DNA of 64,000 nt from Fasciolopsis buskii (GCA_008360955.1 LUCM01000778.1:109599-173598); one strand, 5' to 3'. Shown: positions 1-14,029, counted from the stretch's first letter. Notes: generated by a model from the sequence alone, not told the origin. Made by a program: numbers and translations.

Positions 1-155
1 GTCATACCGAAAGTCTTCGTCGTACTTAGGCTACCTGCAGAGAAGTCATCTATCAGTAGGGGTCGATCGCTGTGAGGTAACGGACAGTTTGCGTGCAAAC
101 CAGTGACGGATAGGTGCAATATTATCATGTGGTGAAGTTGAACAAACCGTTCAGA
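1..155. other. no feature seen
   Basis: Unique-looking AT-rich sequence leading into the first SINE. No recognisable coding or RNA signal. Confidence 0.5.
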
Positions 156-278
156 GCCTGCCCGGTAGCGTAATGGCTAAGGCGTTCGACTCACAATCGT
201 TCGTCCCGGGTTCGCGTCCCAGTTGGGGCGTGGTGGATATGCACTGCTGATGATTCCTAACAAGGATGAAACAGCTGT
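156..278 (+). repeat. tRNA-derived SINE, family 1 copy a
   Basis: The head has a perfect RNA polymerase III A box (TAGCGTAATGG, 166-176) and a good B box (GGTTCGCGTCC, 209-219), spaced as in a tRNA. An anticodon-arm-like hairpin lies between them. A non-tRNA body follows and ends near AACAGCTG (about 278). The same head-plus-body unit recurs at 42749-42869 (+), partly at 42658-42708 (-) and in decayed form at 16385-16503 (+). Recurrence of the body outside the tRNA part shows this is a SINE, not a tRNA gene. A short minus-strand open frame across it is a shadow. Confidence 0.82.
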
Positions 279-1585
279 ACAGTGAATCCAAGAATGTCAA
301 CAGGATGTCGGATTTGTTTTGGTCTAAAGTGCATGTTTTTGTGGTACCAGTTTGAACCACGTGTTAGTCGTCCACAAGTGATTCGGTTTGTTCCGGGATG
401 CTCATCCTGTCGTCTACATATTTCACTTAGCAATACTGGTTGTCTTAGCTTATGACGAGCTTCATTTTCGAGAGCTTCCATGGGTAATCCGATTAAAATT
501 AAGTTTACAGGGCTGCCTAAGAAATCCGGGCACATGAATATATTATTACTAGGTACCAGAGAGCTAGGCTAGGCATACAAAGATGCAACAAAAATTCGGT
601 CTAGGATTTGCGCTGATATTGGAAATATGAATTCGTTTTCCTCCGCATAAGTACCAACAGAATGACTCGGTTCCATCTATGGCAAAGCAGCCATTCACGA
701 ATGTTTCTGCTTGAAGTAAAGCTTCTTCACAAGCTCACGGTGGCAAACGGCTTCTGTTGTCTTAAAAAGCGCAGATTTTCCTTGTGAGCAGCACTATATA
801 CCAGGGAGGTCGATTTTTTCCACCCTTATTCTGGATAGAAATTTTGTTTGGTAGATCAAGCTTATGACCTGTCTTCTTTTTATCATTCAACGAGTATGGC
901 TTTAGGGGCAAAAAGCTGGAGCGCAGTTCACTTCAATCTATTTTATCACCCCGTTCAGATCTGCTTCCGGAAAGTGCCTTACAGAAGAGCATTTCGGTAC
1001 ACGGAGTACTCTAAGGTTAATGAACAGTTACTCTAAAATGTTAAAATGTTGATACTAAATAAAGAACATTTTGAAGTATGCAATTAAATCAAATGATAAC
1101 AGATGAACTGCCATGTCTCGTCACCACACAGTAGCTCATGAAGTTTGTGTGCATTTACTTCGCAACTATTGCAAATCAATAACTTTTTTACACTCAGAAT
1201 GATCCTTTTCTCGTCTACCGGAAACATTAAAGCGATCTTTCTTCGTTTACGACCAAGGTATAGTTTCTGTGATTGACTTAGTTTGTACAACGCTAATCAG
1301 GACTAGTGTTCCACCGCTATAAAGCGAAGATTCAGAGAACTTTGGTACGGTTAGAAACCTTTTGTGCAGTTGTGCCAACTTGTCTGACAGATAAAAACAA
1401 GGATTTGCCGCGGTAGTTGCCGAGCGTATTACCTAATGGAAATTGTACGTATTTTATGCTTTAATAACTCGACAACCTTTCTAGCTTTTCTAACCTGAAC
1501 ACTAAGTGTGTACCTCCTGTTGTTTCACGAAACGTTTTGCCATATCTTGTTTGCGAGTGAAATCGCAAGCTCGTCCGGAAGCGAG
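279..1585. other. unassigned intergenic DNA
   Basis: No retroelement motif, RNA gene or convincing open frame found. Short frames at 257-535 (-), 848-1036 (+) and 1084-1290 (-) show no recognisable motif and are of chance length for AT-rich DNA. Confidence 0.5.
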
Positions 1586-1589
1586 GGCA

Positions 1590-1905
1590 TCGTGATTCGT
1601 CAGATCATGGGCCAATCAATAGTTGGACAGCAGATGAGGTCTTATTCCATCTGTTAGGTCGAGCAAACAACAGACTGACATACGAATCCAAGTTAAAAAA
1701 ACAAAGGCAGTCAATTCGCATCCTTATGAAGTATGGTCATATTTGTTCAAATCAAGCTAAACACTTGGCCAACAACAGTGACCAACGGCAGGTTTGCGGT
1801 ATTGCAGAACCTGCGCAACAGTCTTGTCCGGATGAAATGTCCTGTAAGTATGCCAAACAGACGGGCCATGCAAAGCGGAACAAATGAGAGCCTAGACATA
1901 AGGAC
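1590..1905 (+). pseudogene. retrotransposon gag-like relic with broken zinc knuckle
   Basis: One frame stays open from about 1649 to the stop after 1886, with a low-complexity, Lys/Gln/Asn-rich protein that includes AKHLANNSDQRQV. It ends in SCKYAKQTGHAKRNK. This matches the CCHC zinc-knuckle layout of retrotransposon gag proteins (C-x2-C-x4-H-x4-C). The first Cys and the His are in register, but the second and fourth ligands are Ala and Lys, so it could not bind zinc normally. In its family the protein would form the particle that packages element RNA. No protease or polymerase follows. The call is from pattern alone; a chance match is possible. Confidence 0.45.
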
Positions 1906-4900
1906 GGAGGCCACAGTTTAGATGTGCATGCCACAAGCCTACCAGATAATTTAAAGGTTGGACAGAAGAGTAGTGACGTCTCGATTGGCAAGATTCCATA
2001 GTTAATGTTGAGCTGTGTAAGTCCGTTGTTAAGACATTGTACCGTTTTTAACCTTCATCGAACTTATTCCGATTTGTCCGATTTATTTAGAATAAAGTGC
2101 GAACACTTTGACCTTTAACAAGAATTGACAAGCATACTAATGTCAATGAAGTGTAGAGGATTAAACAGAAAATAAACAAAAATAAATAGCATCCAGGATC
2201 AGACATACCCAAGTATATTTCTGAACTAAATGAAGAAGGTTTTCATAAAACAATCAGATGAAATTTCCGAGCAGTTTTGGCATAATCTCGAATGACCCTG
2301 AGGCGACTCTGAAATCGTGTGGTGTACTTAACAAACTTCAGTCATTTTGGTGAAAGGCAAAATCAGTCGAGGTTGAACGTGCATCAGTGTATCTGATTGT
2401 CAGATATGTCCTCAAGTACCTACCGGATTTATTGAGATTTTTTCAGTTAGCTCAAATATTCCTCCCAATTTCCCTGGTTGTTCGTTTGCCTCGTATCGGT
2501 AAGCTACAAATTCGCCTAAACAGAACCATGTAAATTTGCCCCCAAGTCCTGTGTAAACCACACCCACCGGGAGGTGTATCAGAACCATTAAACACAATGT
2601 TCCACTGTAGCGGCTAATAACAAAGGTTTGTCCAAATGCGTCCTGCAGAATGTAGGCTAAAAATGGTTCACTGTCAGTCCCCAAATACGGAATCTTACTA
2701 CCGTCCTAATTTAAATGCAAATCATAAAACCCAATTTTGCACACCCCGTGTCAAACAAGCCGGTGAACTTAGCGTAAACTAGGCGTGTAAATACAAACAA
2801 TCCGATCAGCGTAGCAGTTAACAGTTCAGCCCAAATCGGAGCTGGGGAATGCGTTCCTTAGAAAATGCGACATGCAATTTGTAAGCAACTTTTTCGGAGT
2901 TCACAGTTTGCGTTGGACTTGCACAGATCGAAAGATCAATGACTAAATGACCGCATTTCCATGAAAGGTGTCAATATATATCAACAGGCAAAATGAACTT
3001 CACCAGGACCGATCTGCTTTCGTCAATCATAAGGCCCATAGGAAAGACTAAATGGCCTAAACGAAATTTCGAGCCATCACCGATGGCGTATTCTACGGAG
3101 ATTACTAAAAGGAAATCCGATAGATGGAGGGCCACCGATCGAAAACTTCTTGCAAGCAAGGTGTCGAAAGTTATTTTGGAAAAAACTAAAAATTTTCTAA
3201 GTTGCAGACTTTCTAGCCACTATTCAGTAATCTAAGGAGATCACGGTCCGACTGTAGTGAATGAAACAGAAAAATGATTAGTGGGAAAGTGTACAAAAAA
3301 CGGGGCCCAATAATGCTGATCGTCTGATACAAATAGAAGTGGATGATCCAGGGGCCTTTGTTTACTGATACTAAACAGTGGCAGACCTTCAGCTATACAT
3401 GGGTTTATCGCCCGAATAGGCCATTTTACAGTAGGCGTCGAACCATTGCCGGCGATATCGGTCTGTTTTCAGTAAAGCGTGAATAGTCGAACCAGATAGT
3501 GATGAATATGCAAGCACCATGAGAATGTTTTATCCACTGTTTTCAGCTTTTGGGTTCCAGTAGGTTGAATGTTTTCGTATCTTGTAACACGAATAAGTCA
3601 ATACTGAATTCATCGGTTTTTTGTAGAAAACATCTCCTCCAATACTGTGACGGACATTTTTAATGTTGGGCTAGTTCACAGCCAATTTTTTTGATAGTTG
3701 ATAATTAAATCTCTGTTTGCTAATGTAGAACAGAATGAAAATTGTCATCAAGAATAAAATCCTTCCACCTACTCTATGATTAACACAGTTTGGTATCCCG
3801 AAGATGCGGAGGTTCATACTGGCTCTTGTCCAGGGTCAGTGACTTTTCAAATGTGACTAGGATAAAGTGTAATTATATCGTTTCTCAATGGAAACGTCAA
3901 AAATAATCTATTTAACAAATCAGTCACCATGCCAGGTTGATAAAAATGTACAGCAAGCGAACTGCTGATTCGACATTGTTTCAACACAATGTAAGAGAAT
4001 GGTGTTCTCTTTGATTCATTGGTTGACAATGATCACAAGGATGGACCCGAATTGAGAGTGGCAACTTAATAAACAGACGAACGCAGTCCGGTAGTGCACC
4101 GTTAGAATCACTTTACCATAGCAAATGCAGAACGAGATCACACTGTCGCATTGGTTTTCAGTAGCCAACTGACGATGACACCTGAATGGACGGCAAGGCA
4201 GTAAAACGAAGAGGAAAGTGAAGCTTGTGACACGCAGCATCAAACAACCAAAGTGGCACTATCAGTGCACCGAAGATGAAAGAAGTTTTCGTTACTAAAA
4301 CTGTTTCTACTTGACCTAACAGCCTGAGACAGGACGGTCCTTAATTAGGAATAGATGTATTTGAATGTCGGCATTTATGAGAGAACGTATACTAGATTCT
4401 TTCACATTTTACGGCAAAGGGAACCGGGTTATTTGGCCTAACTAAGAAATGTAGTTTCCGTTAAAGCCAATAACTCCGGATTACAAAATGTGGCCATATT
4501 TTTGCTTCACATTCGATTACCCTGAATTTTGCCTGTGAAGACTGCTGAATTTTTTGTAATGCTCAATTCATCAGCCCTGTTCTGGTATCCGTCCGCATTT
4601 TGTTAGGTTAACACATTTTACTACCAAATGTGTGTGGACTTATCCATCGAAGCAGAATGGGTCAGATGTGATTAGATCTACAATTTTCCAATTTGTCTAT
4701 TCTCGTGTTCAGTAGGATAGGCAATTATACTGAATTGTGAATTCAAGGTATGACGGTAACTCTGTTTATTGCTCGGTAGAATGAAAAAGAAATTCTCCGG
4801 TCTTGTCACTTGCGAAAGTCAGTGCACTTTTCCGTATAACCCTTTTGCAAAAACTCTGCGGCAAAGAAACGTTTTTCGTCCTAATGAACCAGATGAACTA

Positions 4901-7900
4901 GCATCTCTCACGTGATGAAAGGGAGTTCTTTGTTGTACATCACTGGCACATCGTTTGTACACTTATCATGAATTTCCCACGTTACTTCTCATGTCCCCCT
5001 TTTATTGTTCTCTATTTCAACCAAGTGATCGGGCATGTCATTCAACCACACAAGGTCTTTCCTGAGACATTCAATCAGGGGTGCAGTGATATGAACATTC
5101 TCTCATTTGTGAGTACTTTCCACCTCACATGGGGCTTGGCTTCATCGGTCACATATCCTTTCTGCTAAAGTTTCACCTCTGCCCTCGTAATCCTACCTAC
5201 TAATTTTAATGTTTTAATTCCGCTCGTGAACTGTCATGTTTGTCTTTGTGTTGAGATTAACCTATGGTTTTTTACCAAAACAACCACGTTCCTTTTCCTG
5301 TGTTCATCAAAAATGTTCTTTCGTCGTTCATCAGTATATCCATGTATTCTACTCATTTTCTAGCCCGGTGAATGTCTCTCCATTAGCCACTTTTTCCTGG
5401 TTTAAAAACTTATTATATCCTCGTTTTATGACTAGCCCCGCTTGCAGATGGCTTAAGCTAGTGCAATCATTCTGATGTTTTGTTATTCAGATTGCCCCCG
5501 AAAGTATGAGGTATATTGCACATACATTAGATTAATCTTGTTGATCAGATGCACATAGATCTTTCGCTCGTTTTGAGTGACTTGGAAGTCGGGTATACGA
5601 TTCACAAGTTGCTCATTAACTGGTGGACAATCTGGTCACAAATCAGTTGCAAATACGACACTACATGTGAATACCTATCACGCGGTTGTTTTCTTCTCAT
5701 ATTTTTCATCCGGCCAGTGCAGATGTTCTATAGAGATCTGTTCCACACAAAAATGAATACGATTTACGTCGTTACTAGCGAGACGATCGGTATGAAGAAG
5801 AATGATGAGCGTTTTATACATACCCATTTATTGTTTTTGCACTGGCTAGGTGAAATTGAATCCTAAGCGAGTGGCACATCGGTAAGTTAATTCTAATGAC
5901 CCTTATTTGATTAGTATGTGACTGAATTAATGATCACTTTGTGAAAATCAACTAAGCTTTTTTAATAAAGTTACCACTTCGAGATTTTTCGGAAGACTTT
6001 TACTGACAATGAGACTAGTAACGCAAAGTTCTCATAGAAGAATTTTGATTAGCTTTTCCTCAAAGTGAATATGGCCAGGCAAGATAGCACTTTTACATTG
6101 CACAATTTATCCTCGAATTGGCCGATCCTGAAGTGCATGTAAACTATCGGGTACTATCTTTGCGGTAATCAAAGCAGTCCCCAATCACAAGCTTTAATTT
6201 ATCGTCACTTTACTAGAACATCTCCAAGGAAACAATAAAATTTTCCGTGCGATTAAAACCACTCCTTTTTTCGCGTATTTAATACACAAACTTCAAAAGT
6301 TCGTTTAGATTTTCAGGTTGACGAATGTGTCGCCGGAAATGACTCTGGAATATAGTTCTTTCTGATATCACAATACCATTTGGCACTGGTAACAGATAAG
6401 CACGGCCGCGGAGATTTGTTGGTGGTGTGCTTGTCATCAAAGACTAGAAATGAGATGGGACCAACTATTCATGCGGAGTGTATATATGTTTGCCGGGTCT
6501 GAATGATATGTCCGATTCATATTCCGAAATAATCCTGGAAGACCGTTATACAAAATGTGCCAACTATTAGCCCAATACAAACAGCTTTGAGCTTTTGAAC
6601 TCTGTTTTGAAAATTCTAATTGGAAATAACGAAGCAAACGGAAATCTCGAAACTGCGCGCACACGGAACATTAAGAAACGAAAAACGAAACGTTCAGATA
6701 ACACATTCCATTCCAACAGCTGATCACATATGTTCAATGAAATACAAAGCACTGAACACATGCTCACACATGTACGAATACAGAAGTACACCAAAAACGT
6801 GATCAAGTCAGTCTCCAAAGCCTAGATTTGTTTGCAGATGCTGATCACAGCTGGTAATTTCACAGACAGGATTGCACAGACCCTAGATCACAGGAGCCAC
6901 AAAAAGGCTTACTCCGTACATTCCGTCACGTGTATGTCCTCAAACCACACAACTGTCACTGGTTCATGGGAGATAGCATGATCGCATTGCTGTTGCTTTT
7001 GTTCTTGTTGTTTGCTCTTCTACTCAGATAGAATTGAGCAGAAAGTGGTGGAGGGCACGTAAACATGTTCGAAACCAGTGGGATATCCATATCAGCCAGT
7101 GGCAAGCGTCACAAAATCTAAACCTATCAGGCAGTTGTCATTGCTTTTCCAATTTCACATGATTTTTTAAAGATAAGACACTGACTTGACAGAGCTTTTG
7201 CTTTCTTCACGATATCAGCCAGTGGTGCAATCTAATTTTAATGCAGGTAGTTGAAGTAGATATCCTATACAAGCACCAGGTTAATCTGTGCACAAAATAA
7301 ATTTCATTCATTTCTCGACACTTCCTTCGGTGGAACCGTGAGTTTGCAAATAGACGAGCCCAAAAATGACTCATGTTACAGGGCAGTTGAGGCACTAATT
7401 TTGTGAATAATGATAGAGAAGGAAAAACTTGTTCCCTCACCTAGCGAGCAGACTTCGGTGGACCTGGCTGAGCCGGTCTGTCATGACATATCCGGTTGCT
7501 TGGACAGATTAGTTAGAACGCTCGTAATTATCAGTCTGTTATATTCAAAACTTTAACAGTAAGTGAAATGACTTTTATAAATGAACGTCAGCAGATTTTA
7601 TTGTGCACATAGTTCTTGCATTTTATTAGTTCACTTAATGATGATCCACTATCAATTCGCACACGATATCTCTTTAAACGAACTATTATTCGCAAGTGCA
7701 TCACTATTACTTCGCATCCTTGCTTCGCAAGTATATCATACATTATTATTTTAATTAATGCGACGTGAACAATGAAATTACACGTGCCGAGTTGGTGTAA
7801 ACCTGGTTTGGGAATCTGGCTAAGCTGTGACTCACTAAGGACGCAGCAAGATGCTTCCAGCGGGTCCTCGAAAGACCGCCGTTCCGTGGCCTTACCGGCA

Positions 7901-8285
7901 CTTTTCATGAGCAACCTTACAACAAATGGCCACGTAGCATGCGAAATTAAAATTTGCTCATTGCGATTGTCAGTGATATTCGACATATTTTTGGCTAAGC
8001 TGGTAGTTTGGCTGGTGCTCTGTCTCGTGTAGATATCATATCCCATTAGCAATAAACCGCAAACCTTGAGACTTTGGCCGCAGCCCAAAGTTCATATGCA
8101 GATTTGACAAATAGTCCCGAGAACACTTCACTCATACCTTTGAATTCTTCCTTGGGTGCGTACCCGATTCCTCAGCTTGCGATATAACTCTTCATTAGCC
8201 ATGTCGTTTCTCTTTCCCGCCTCCTCCCCTTCTTCCGCATGGCTTGGCTCACCCGGGCATCTGCATCCGTATCACGGCACAAGTG
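1906..8285. other. unassigned intergenic DNA
   Basis: Nothing firmly identifiable in about 6.4 kb. The longest open frames are 7588-8088 (-, 166 codons), 5549-5866 (+, 105 codons) and 2412-2684 (-, 90 codons). None shows a domain, signal peptide pattern or retroelement motif that I recognise. No protease or polymerase joining the gag-like relic to the integrase relic was found. Confidence 0.5.
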
Positions 8286-8720
8286 ATCTCTGAAAGATTC
8301 CCCTGTTCCGCCATGGTGACTGTTGTTCACCAGTGGACAGGCACGTGCTTTCAATTTCAGAAGGTTGAGGTGAATACACGTACAGTAACTCTTTAGGGAG
8401 ACGTCGATACGGTAACGGATCGTTTCTCATATATTCACATGAATATCGTTGGTCCTCTCGGTCCCCGTGAAAAATGTAGTTATCTTCTTACTATAGTTGT
8501 CCATATTATCTTTTGACTCGAGGCTATTCCTAAATCTAATGTGAGGACCGAAACCTTAGTATCTGTTTTCGTAAAAGGATGGATCTCTCCCATGTCTGCC
8601 CTGTTGGAGTGATAACTGACCATGGATGAAACTGAACAAAGGCAAGCTAGTGGCTCGAGATTTGATCCAATCTTACACCCAGGAGCCTCATTTTTTATTT
8701 GGATAAACAGAGCTGTGCTT
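8286..8720 (+). pseudogene. Ty3/gypsy integrase relic (zinc finger end and catalytic core)
   Basis: Translation gives the end of the HHCC zinc finger (a CFQFQK segment; the usual C-x2-C is damaged, its Cys at 8346-8348), then a linker, then NIVGPLGPREKCSYLLTIV and LEAIPKSNVRTETLVSVFVKGW. This order is the start of the retroviral-type integrase core of Ty3/gypsy elements. The first catalytic Asp, expected after IH, is Asn (8442-8444). The second is present as TDHG (8615-8626), but only after a frame change that follows two stops at 8610-8615. A third frame then carries KLVARDLIQSYTQEPHF. There are further in-frame stops at about 8395 and 8500. Integrases insert element cDNA into the chromosome; this copy is dead. 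No LTR was found beside it. Confidence 0.8.
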
Positions 8721-9197
8721 GTCACAACCATTCACGGGTTCAATTACCTAATTTTTTCTCAATCTTCGAAATTCAGCTTAATACGGTCATAAAATTTAAA
8801 AGGGCTACCTAAAATGTAATTTGTAGAAGATTTTATGAAATGTTGTTGCTCCAACTTCCGGGCGCAGATTTGAGAATTTGCTTGGCCGACATTTTATACG
8901 ATGACTACGACATTTTCAGCCGTCACCGGTCTCCGAATCAATGAAAGGCGCCTACGACTAATGGAACGCATCTCCACAAATTTGATTCACAGTTGGATAA
9001 TGCAGGTCTCATTTACTCAGACTTTAAACGCTTACATTGATCACTGTGATCGGGCTTATTTAACAAGATCAATTCAGCTTTATCTTTCAAGGTTGATTTC
9101 ATAGCATGGACCATCTGAGAAGGAAATGTCCAACTCGATTTTCGATGAACTGTAATCGTAATCCATTTCGTTCGATTTCTAATTATCACTTGAAACA
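8721..9197. other. unassigned intergenic DNA
   Basis: Could hold the decayed integrase C-terminus and 3' end of the gypsy element, but nothing recognisable remains. Confidence 0.4.
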
Positions 9198-9315
9198 TGG
9201 ATGCCCTCAACCCAACTTAATTCGTTCGTTTCCATCCCCATTTCGCCGAGAACCTCAATCCATGACCCCATGAGTGGTTTCGAAGAGCACACTTCGTTCT
9301 AGCTTATTTAACAGG
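9198..9315. repeat. dispersed repeat R1, copy a
   Basis: Aligns almost without gaps to 25655-25770 at roughly 70% by eye. Shared stretches include TGGATG, CCTCA/GCTCA, TCGTTCGTTT against TCGTCCGTTT, CATCCC and ATGA. No coding frame is shared. The family is unknown; it could be part of a LINE untranslated region. Confidence 0.6.
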
Positions 9316-12300
9316 TAAAAAGAAACCTGTGGTCATTATGTTTGAGACCCGGCCAATTCTTAAATCATTCAGATATTCCCATATTCAAAGTAGCTTAGTT
9401 AATTCTGTACATGGTAACTGAGGCGTGAACCTCGTTGTTGAGTTTGTGTGCGGCAGTTGTGCAAAGTCAGTTTCTACCCTTGATTATGTTGGATGAAAGA
9501 CTCGGGATTTTCGTTCAAATTCAGATTAAAATAATTTTCTATGCCTACCCTGTATATCAAGGACGATGGAGAAACGGGAACCGTGACCCTGCAATTTGGG
9601 CAGCACAAATCCACAGAAGGTTCTTATCGGTCACGTCCGATAAAGCGCCAGCCGATAGCAAATTACCATCCATCATCAGGCTGATCTGCTGATCCGAGAT
9701 TGGAACCTCCGACTTTTCAGAGTGACTAACGCTTAATAGCCTACAATCTATTCGCCAAAGAGTCAACAATATTTTGTCTGTGAAGAATTAATCTACAAGA
9801 AGAGGAGTTGTTTACCTTTTCGAACAGTTCTGAAAAACATGCCTTTAAATTAATATCCATGGCGATTTTGTCCGACCTGAACAAGGTTGTAACGCTTTCA
9901 GTAGACCGAGTTGGGTGAAGATTTATGCTCTGGACCCGAGGGCAAAGAATGCACCATTAAATTTCAGACGCCGTCCTGTTCAAACTTGAATATCGCAAAT
10001 ACATATTTATAAAACACCTTTTCGTCTACGAATCTGGTGTTGTCGCAACCATGGTGTAAAAGGAAGCAGAGGAAGAGGAAGATGAAAGTTAAAGACCTGC
10101 ATGTGAGTTCACTTCGATGGCAACTCCTTCAGACTCCTCCCCTGCATCCTCATTTATCCAAGGAACCTGTTGTTCGCCTGCAGGCAATCACCACACTACT
10201 AGCTTAAAACATTACCCGAAAGTCAGGTTGCCTTGGTGGGCAGGAATCCAAATCGCCTGCTACGTAATCGAAAAGCCTCGACTTTCGATGAGAGGTATTT
10301 TGTCGCTACCAAATTTCCCATCCAGAATAATCACAGGTCGTGTAACCTAACGCTAAAAACGCATTTTGTAGTCAACTGCAATGGCCTCGTTTATCCGCTG
10401 GATTGTCATTGCGGAGTAGTTATCCAGCCATACGGCTGAATGTATTTTGGTCTGGATTCACAAACCGATTACCTTCAGGTGAAGAAATTGGTCTCAGGAT
10501 GTAAAAATTAGCAGGCCTTTCAATGGACAATGTCTTATTAAGGATGACAATGAGTTAAGCGTTTCTACAGATCATTTTGGAATCGTGTTAAAAACCTAGG
10601 ATCTGGGTTATTAAAAATCACCACCAATCAACAGACTGTTATCGGTCATTTATCAGTGATATCCTCATTCATCAATAGTAAATCATATGCAGGTGTCCAT
10701 TCGTTTTATTCACAGTGATAGGTATACCCCAGGTGAAGATGTTATCTTGAGTGTGCCAAACCGTGGGTGGAATTCCAGTGGCATATAAAATGTAATTGCT
10801 AATACCATCTGGATCTGATGGATAGGAACCGGCAAGCCGTCGATCGAGGATGGCTACTTTAATCTCAACAAATCTTGTTCTACTTTCAAGTGACAAATTT
10901 GTTCGGTGAGCTTAGCGGACTCGCGTCATTCCATATTAACTAGCCTCATGAAGTATGCATCAATTATCATTCAACGAAATACCGAATGTCAGTGATTTCC
11001 CATCTTTGACGGCTTCCTTTTAATTCTTCCCTTCTGAAAGTACAATTTTAACAAACGTTTTCGGCAATTTTTACACCAACGCCCTTGGCAAAACATCTTG
11101 TGATTTTAATAGCCAACAACTGCAATCATTTTCACATTTGTCGACGAGCTCTGAGGTGGAACTGCGTCCGTGGAGAAGAATGGACCTACTATTAAATTAA
11201 ATTAAATCTTACTCTGAGGCCACGAGTGAGAGACAAATTATCCAAACCGACTTCTTCTTGAGTCAAACTAATCATCTGACGCTTCAGTCACTCACTAAAA
11301 GTTCAAAATATCTGGCTTTGAACAAACTGTTATTCACACATTCATTTCCCAATCTAAACCGGCCATTCCAAGCCGTACGACCTCTTGGTCAATGCATTCT
11401 GGACCGTTTACAATGACAAAGATGCAGCAACATGCGCTATCCTGCCTAAATCCCCCATGTTCACAGCAAAATTGAATCAGGAACCACAAAGTTTTGCCTA
11501 CGGATTATTAAACGCTAGTATCATACGAACCCATTACTCTCCTTTGGATGGTGGGCCACGTAATGTTTCCTGATAACGTGCTAGTCAGAATTAATCAGTT
11601 CGTTATTTTAAATTAACTACGAATAACCTTCAAGAATCCAATAGATCTTCCACGTCGCCATCAATTCACCCAGATGTCGAGGACTTGTCTGCATGGAGGC
11701 TTATTTTCCGATTTTTGCTGCTTGCTTTACATTTGTCTTGATCTCATAAATGAAACCCAAAAGGGTCATCGCGACAGCACTCCTGTTTCTCTTAAAGTCC
11801 TTTGTTCCCGGTGAAATCCGTCGTGCATGACAATGGCAGCATCTTCATCCGCTGCTCTCAGTTGGTTGTAGTTGTATTCGCTATCATTGTGCGGTTTGTG
11901 CTTCGTTATTCATTTGCATATCCATGAGACAGCACAACGGACTCGTCTACCGATTGGAATGCTTCTTGTACCATAAACATCTTAGTAACAAAAACTACTT
12001 AACGGACAACAGCCCACATGGCATTTCTTGGGGGTGGGGGGCAGATACGCGGAGTGCATATACACTGCTCTTGTCTAATTTTTAGCTTCAATCCGTACAA
12101 CATAAATTTGTGTGCTGCAGCCTAATTTGGCTCAGAAAGTTGAGAGTGGGTACCGCGACATTGTGAATTTCATTTCCAATCAGAAATAACCCTAGTAAGA
12201 ATAAGAACAGTCGCCCAGACACTTCACGGTTTTAGAACATTCAGTCACATGGATGATAGACTTTCTCTGATACTATCAGTTTGAACACGATGAGAACACT

Positions 12301-14029
12301 GACTTCAGGAAATTATATGATGGACAGACAAATGACTGATCGCGACAGTAGATCACGTGCTTGTGGCGGTTCAACGATCTGAAGCGGTTCGTCGTTCAAA
12401 GCAGTGCATGTTTTTTGTCACGGGAGTGATCTTTTGAAAAAAACCCAATTTACGACGATCTGCACTTTACTACCCGAAGAAATTCGGTGAAAAAAGAGGA
12501 AGAGCAAAATATTCCAAGATGTCGCAACTGTCCCGTTCATTAGCTACAGTCATTAGTTGATATGGTGTCGTGCCGATCACAGCTAAAATTATCCCAAGGC
12601 TTAGTTGAAGCCTAAACGGTTTTCGAACGTTGAACTAACTGTGCACTCTTCTTTCTGTCATTGTCTGTGATCGGACTGGGCTGGCCAAGACTCTAAAACA
12701 CCGGTTCACAGAGAACTGTCGTTATGAATCGTTACTTTGTCTCAGATTAGTTTATTGAAAATCTGCTCTAATGTTTACTTTTTGATATTTCGCATTCGTA
12801 TTTGTCAGCGCCCATATAAAAGCAGTACTACCTCACAGCAAAACACTACTGGGCAATCAAAGGACGTCAGAGACCAAATTTCTCAAATCAGACAAGGGAT
12901 CCTGTGTTGTGATCCTGTCTAAGGCGGATTTCACGAATACAAATGACCAAATATTGTTGGACTCCAGCAATTTCCAGGTGGGCAAGTCAACAGATAACAA
13001 CCAACTCGCGAAAGATCTAATCCCAGCCAAAAATCAGATTCTACTATGCGATCCTTGCGTCTCTGGAGTCCGACACGGGCTCACAGGAGCGGAGACACCA
13101 TATTTAGGAGCCGGACTCAATGATTCGCAAACGCTAATGTCCATGAAAACCCATCCCGTGTACGCGAAATTCAGTTTGCGACAAGCATGCTCTTTGTTTA
13201 CTTGGCACTCTAGACACGTTAGGTCAATCTCTGTGTCCAGACTGTATGCAAAACAGTTTTAAATTGATCCAGCTGCTTATGAAAATTTCCCAAAACTGTG
13301 TCCCATCAGTATTGGTTTGCTTTTTGCAAATGTCCCTGTGTATAAGTCTGTAGGCTTTTCATAACTCAATTCCTTTGTACGAATATTCTTCTCATTCTCC
13401 TTAATAATTTGAAAGAGTTTGTCATTTTCTGCACATTTTATTTCATTTTTAAGAGATTATCTAAAGACAAACTTCTGATGAAGAGATAGGAAGTTCCTTT
13501 GGTTCCATCTTAGTTGATGTGTAATCACTGATATTACGTCACATGTTATCCCGGACTATTTTTTGCAAACGATATATTGATATTATTCTTGTTTCTACAA
13601 AATCACCATTTCAGAGCTGTTTCGCCTTCGTGTAGATTTTTATTATTCAATAAGAAAAGGTAATTGAAATAGTTACCAATTTGTTGACTTTTCGGTTAAC
13701 GCGGATAACTTATCAAAAGACAGGCTTGCAAACGAATTAAAATGGGATTTAACCCTAAGACAATTGAGTGTGAAACAAAATGTGTTCGCTTTTATGTCTC
13801 TATGGTTATTGGCCTGTCTTCGAAATTTAGGGGTGGATGTTGTCCTTTCTGCTATCTGCGTTGGTAATCCTGGGGTCATCTGAGGTCATCCAGGTGTTAT
13901 AACCTTTTGGGTGTTTACCCATTACAGTTTCCATTGCTTTTCATATGCTTGTAATATCTGCATCATCGCACCGGTTCAGATATGCCGGATGGACGATAAT
14001 TGTCAAGCCTCGGTGTACGGCCACTAGGT
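9316..14029. other. unassigned intergenic DNA
   Basis: No supported feature. An open frame at 12909-13262 (+, 117 codons) and shorter ones at 10117-10350 (+) and 10672-10896 (-) have no motif I recognise. Around 12032-12042 there is a short G-run. The 3' end of the neighbouring Penelope relic may begin in the last few hundred bases. Confidence 0.5.

Noticed and set aside
156..230. Real tRNA gene
   Set aside because: The polymerase III boxes are good, but the head is followed by a repeated non-tRNA body and the acceptor stem does not pair; a SINE explains it.
7588..8088. Longest open frame in the window (166 codons, minus strand)
   Set aside because: No domain, signal peptide or homology pattern recognised and no supporting neighbour; about the length expected once by chance in this much AT-rich DNA.
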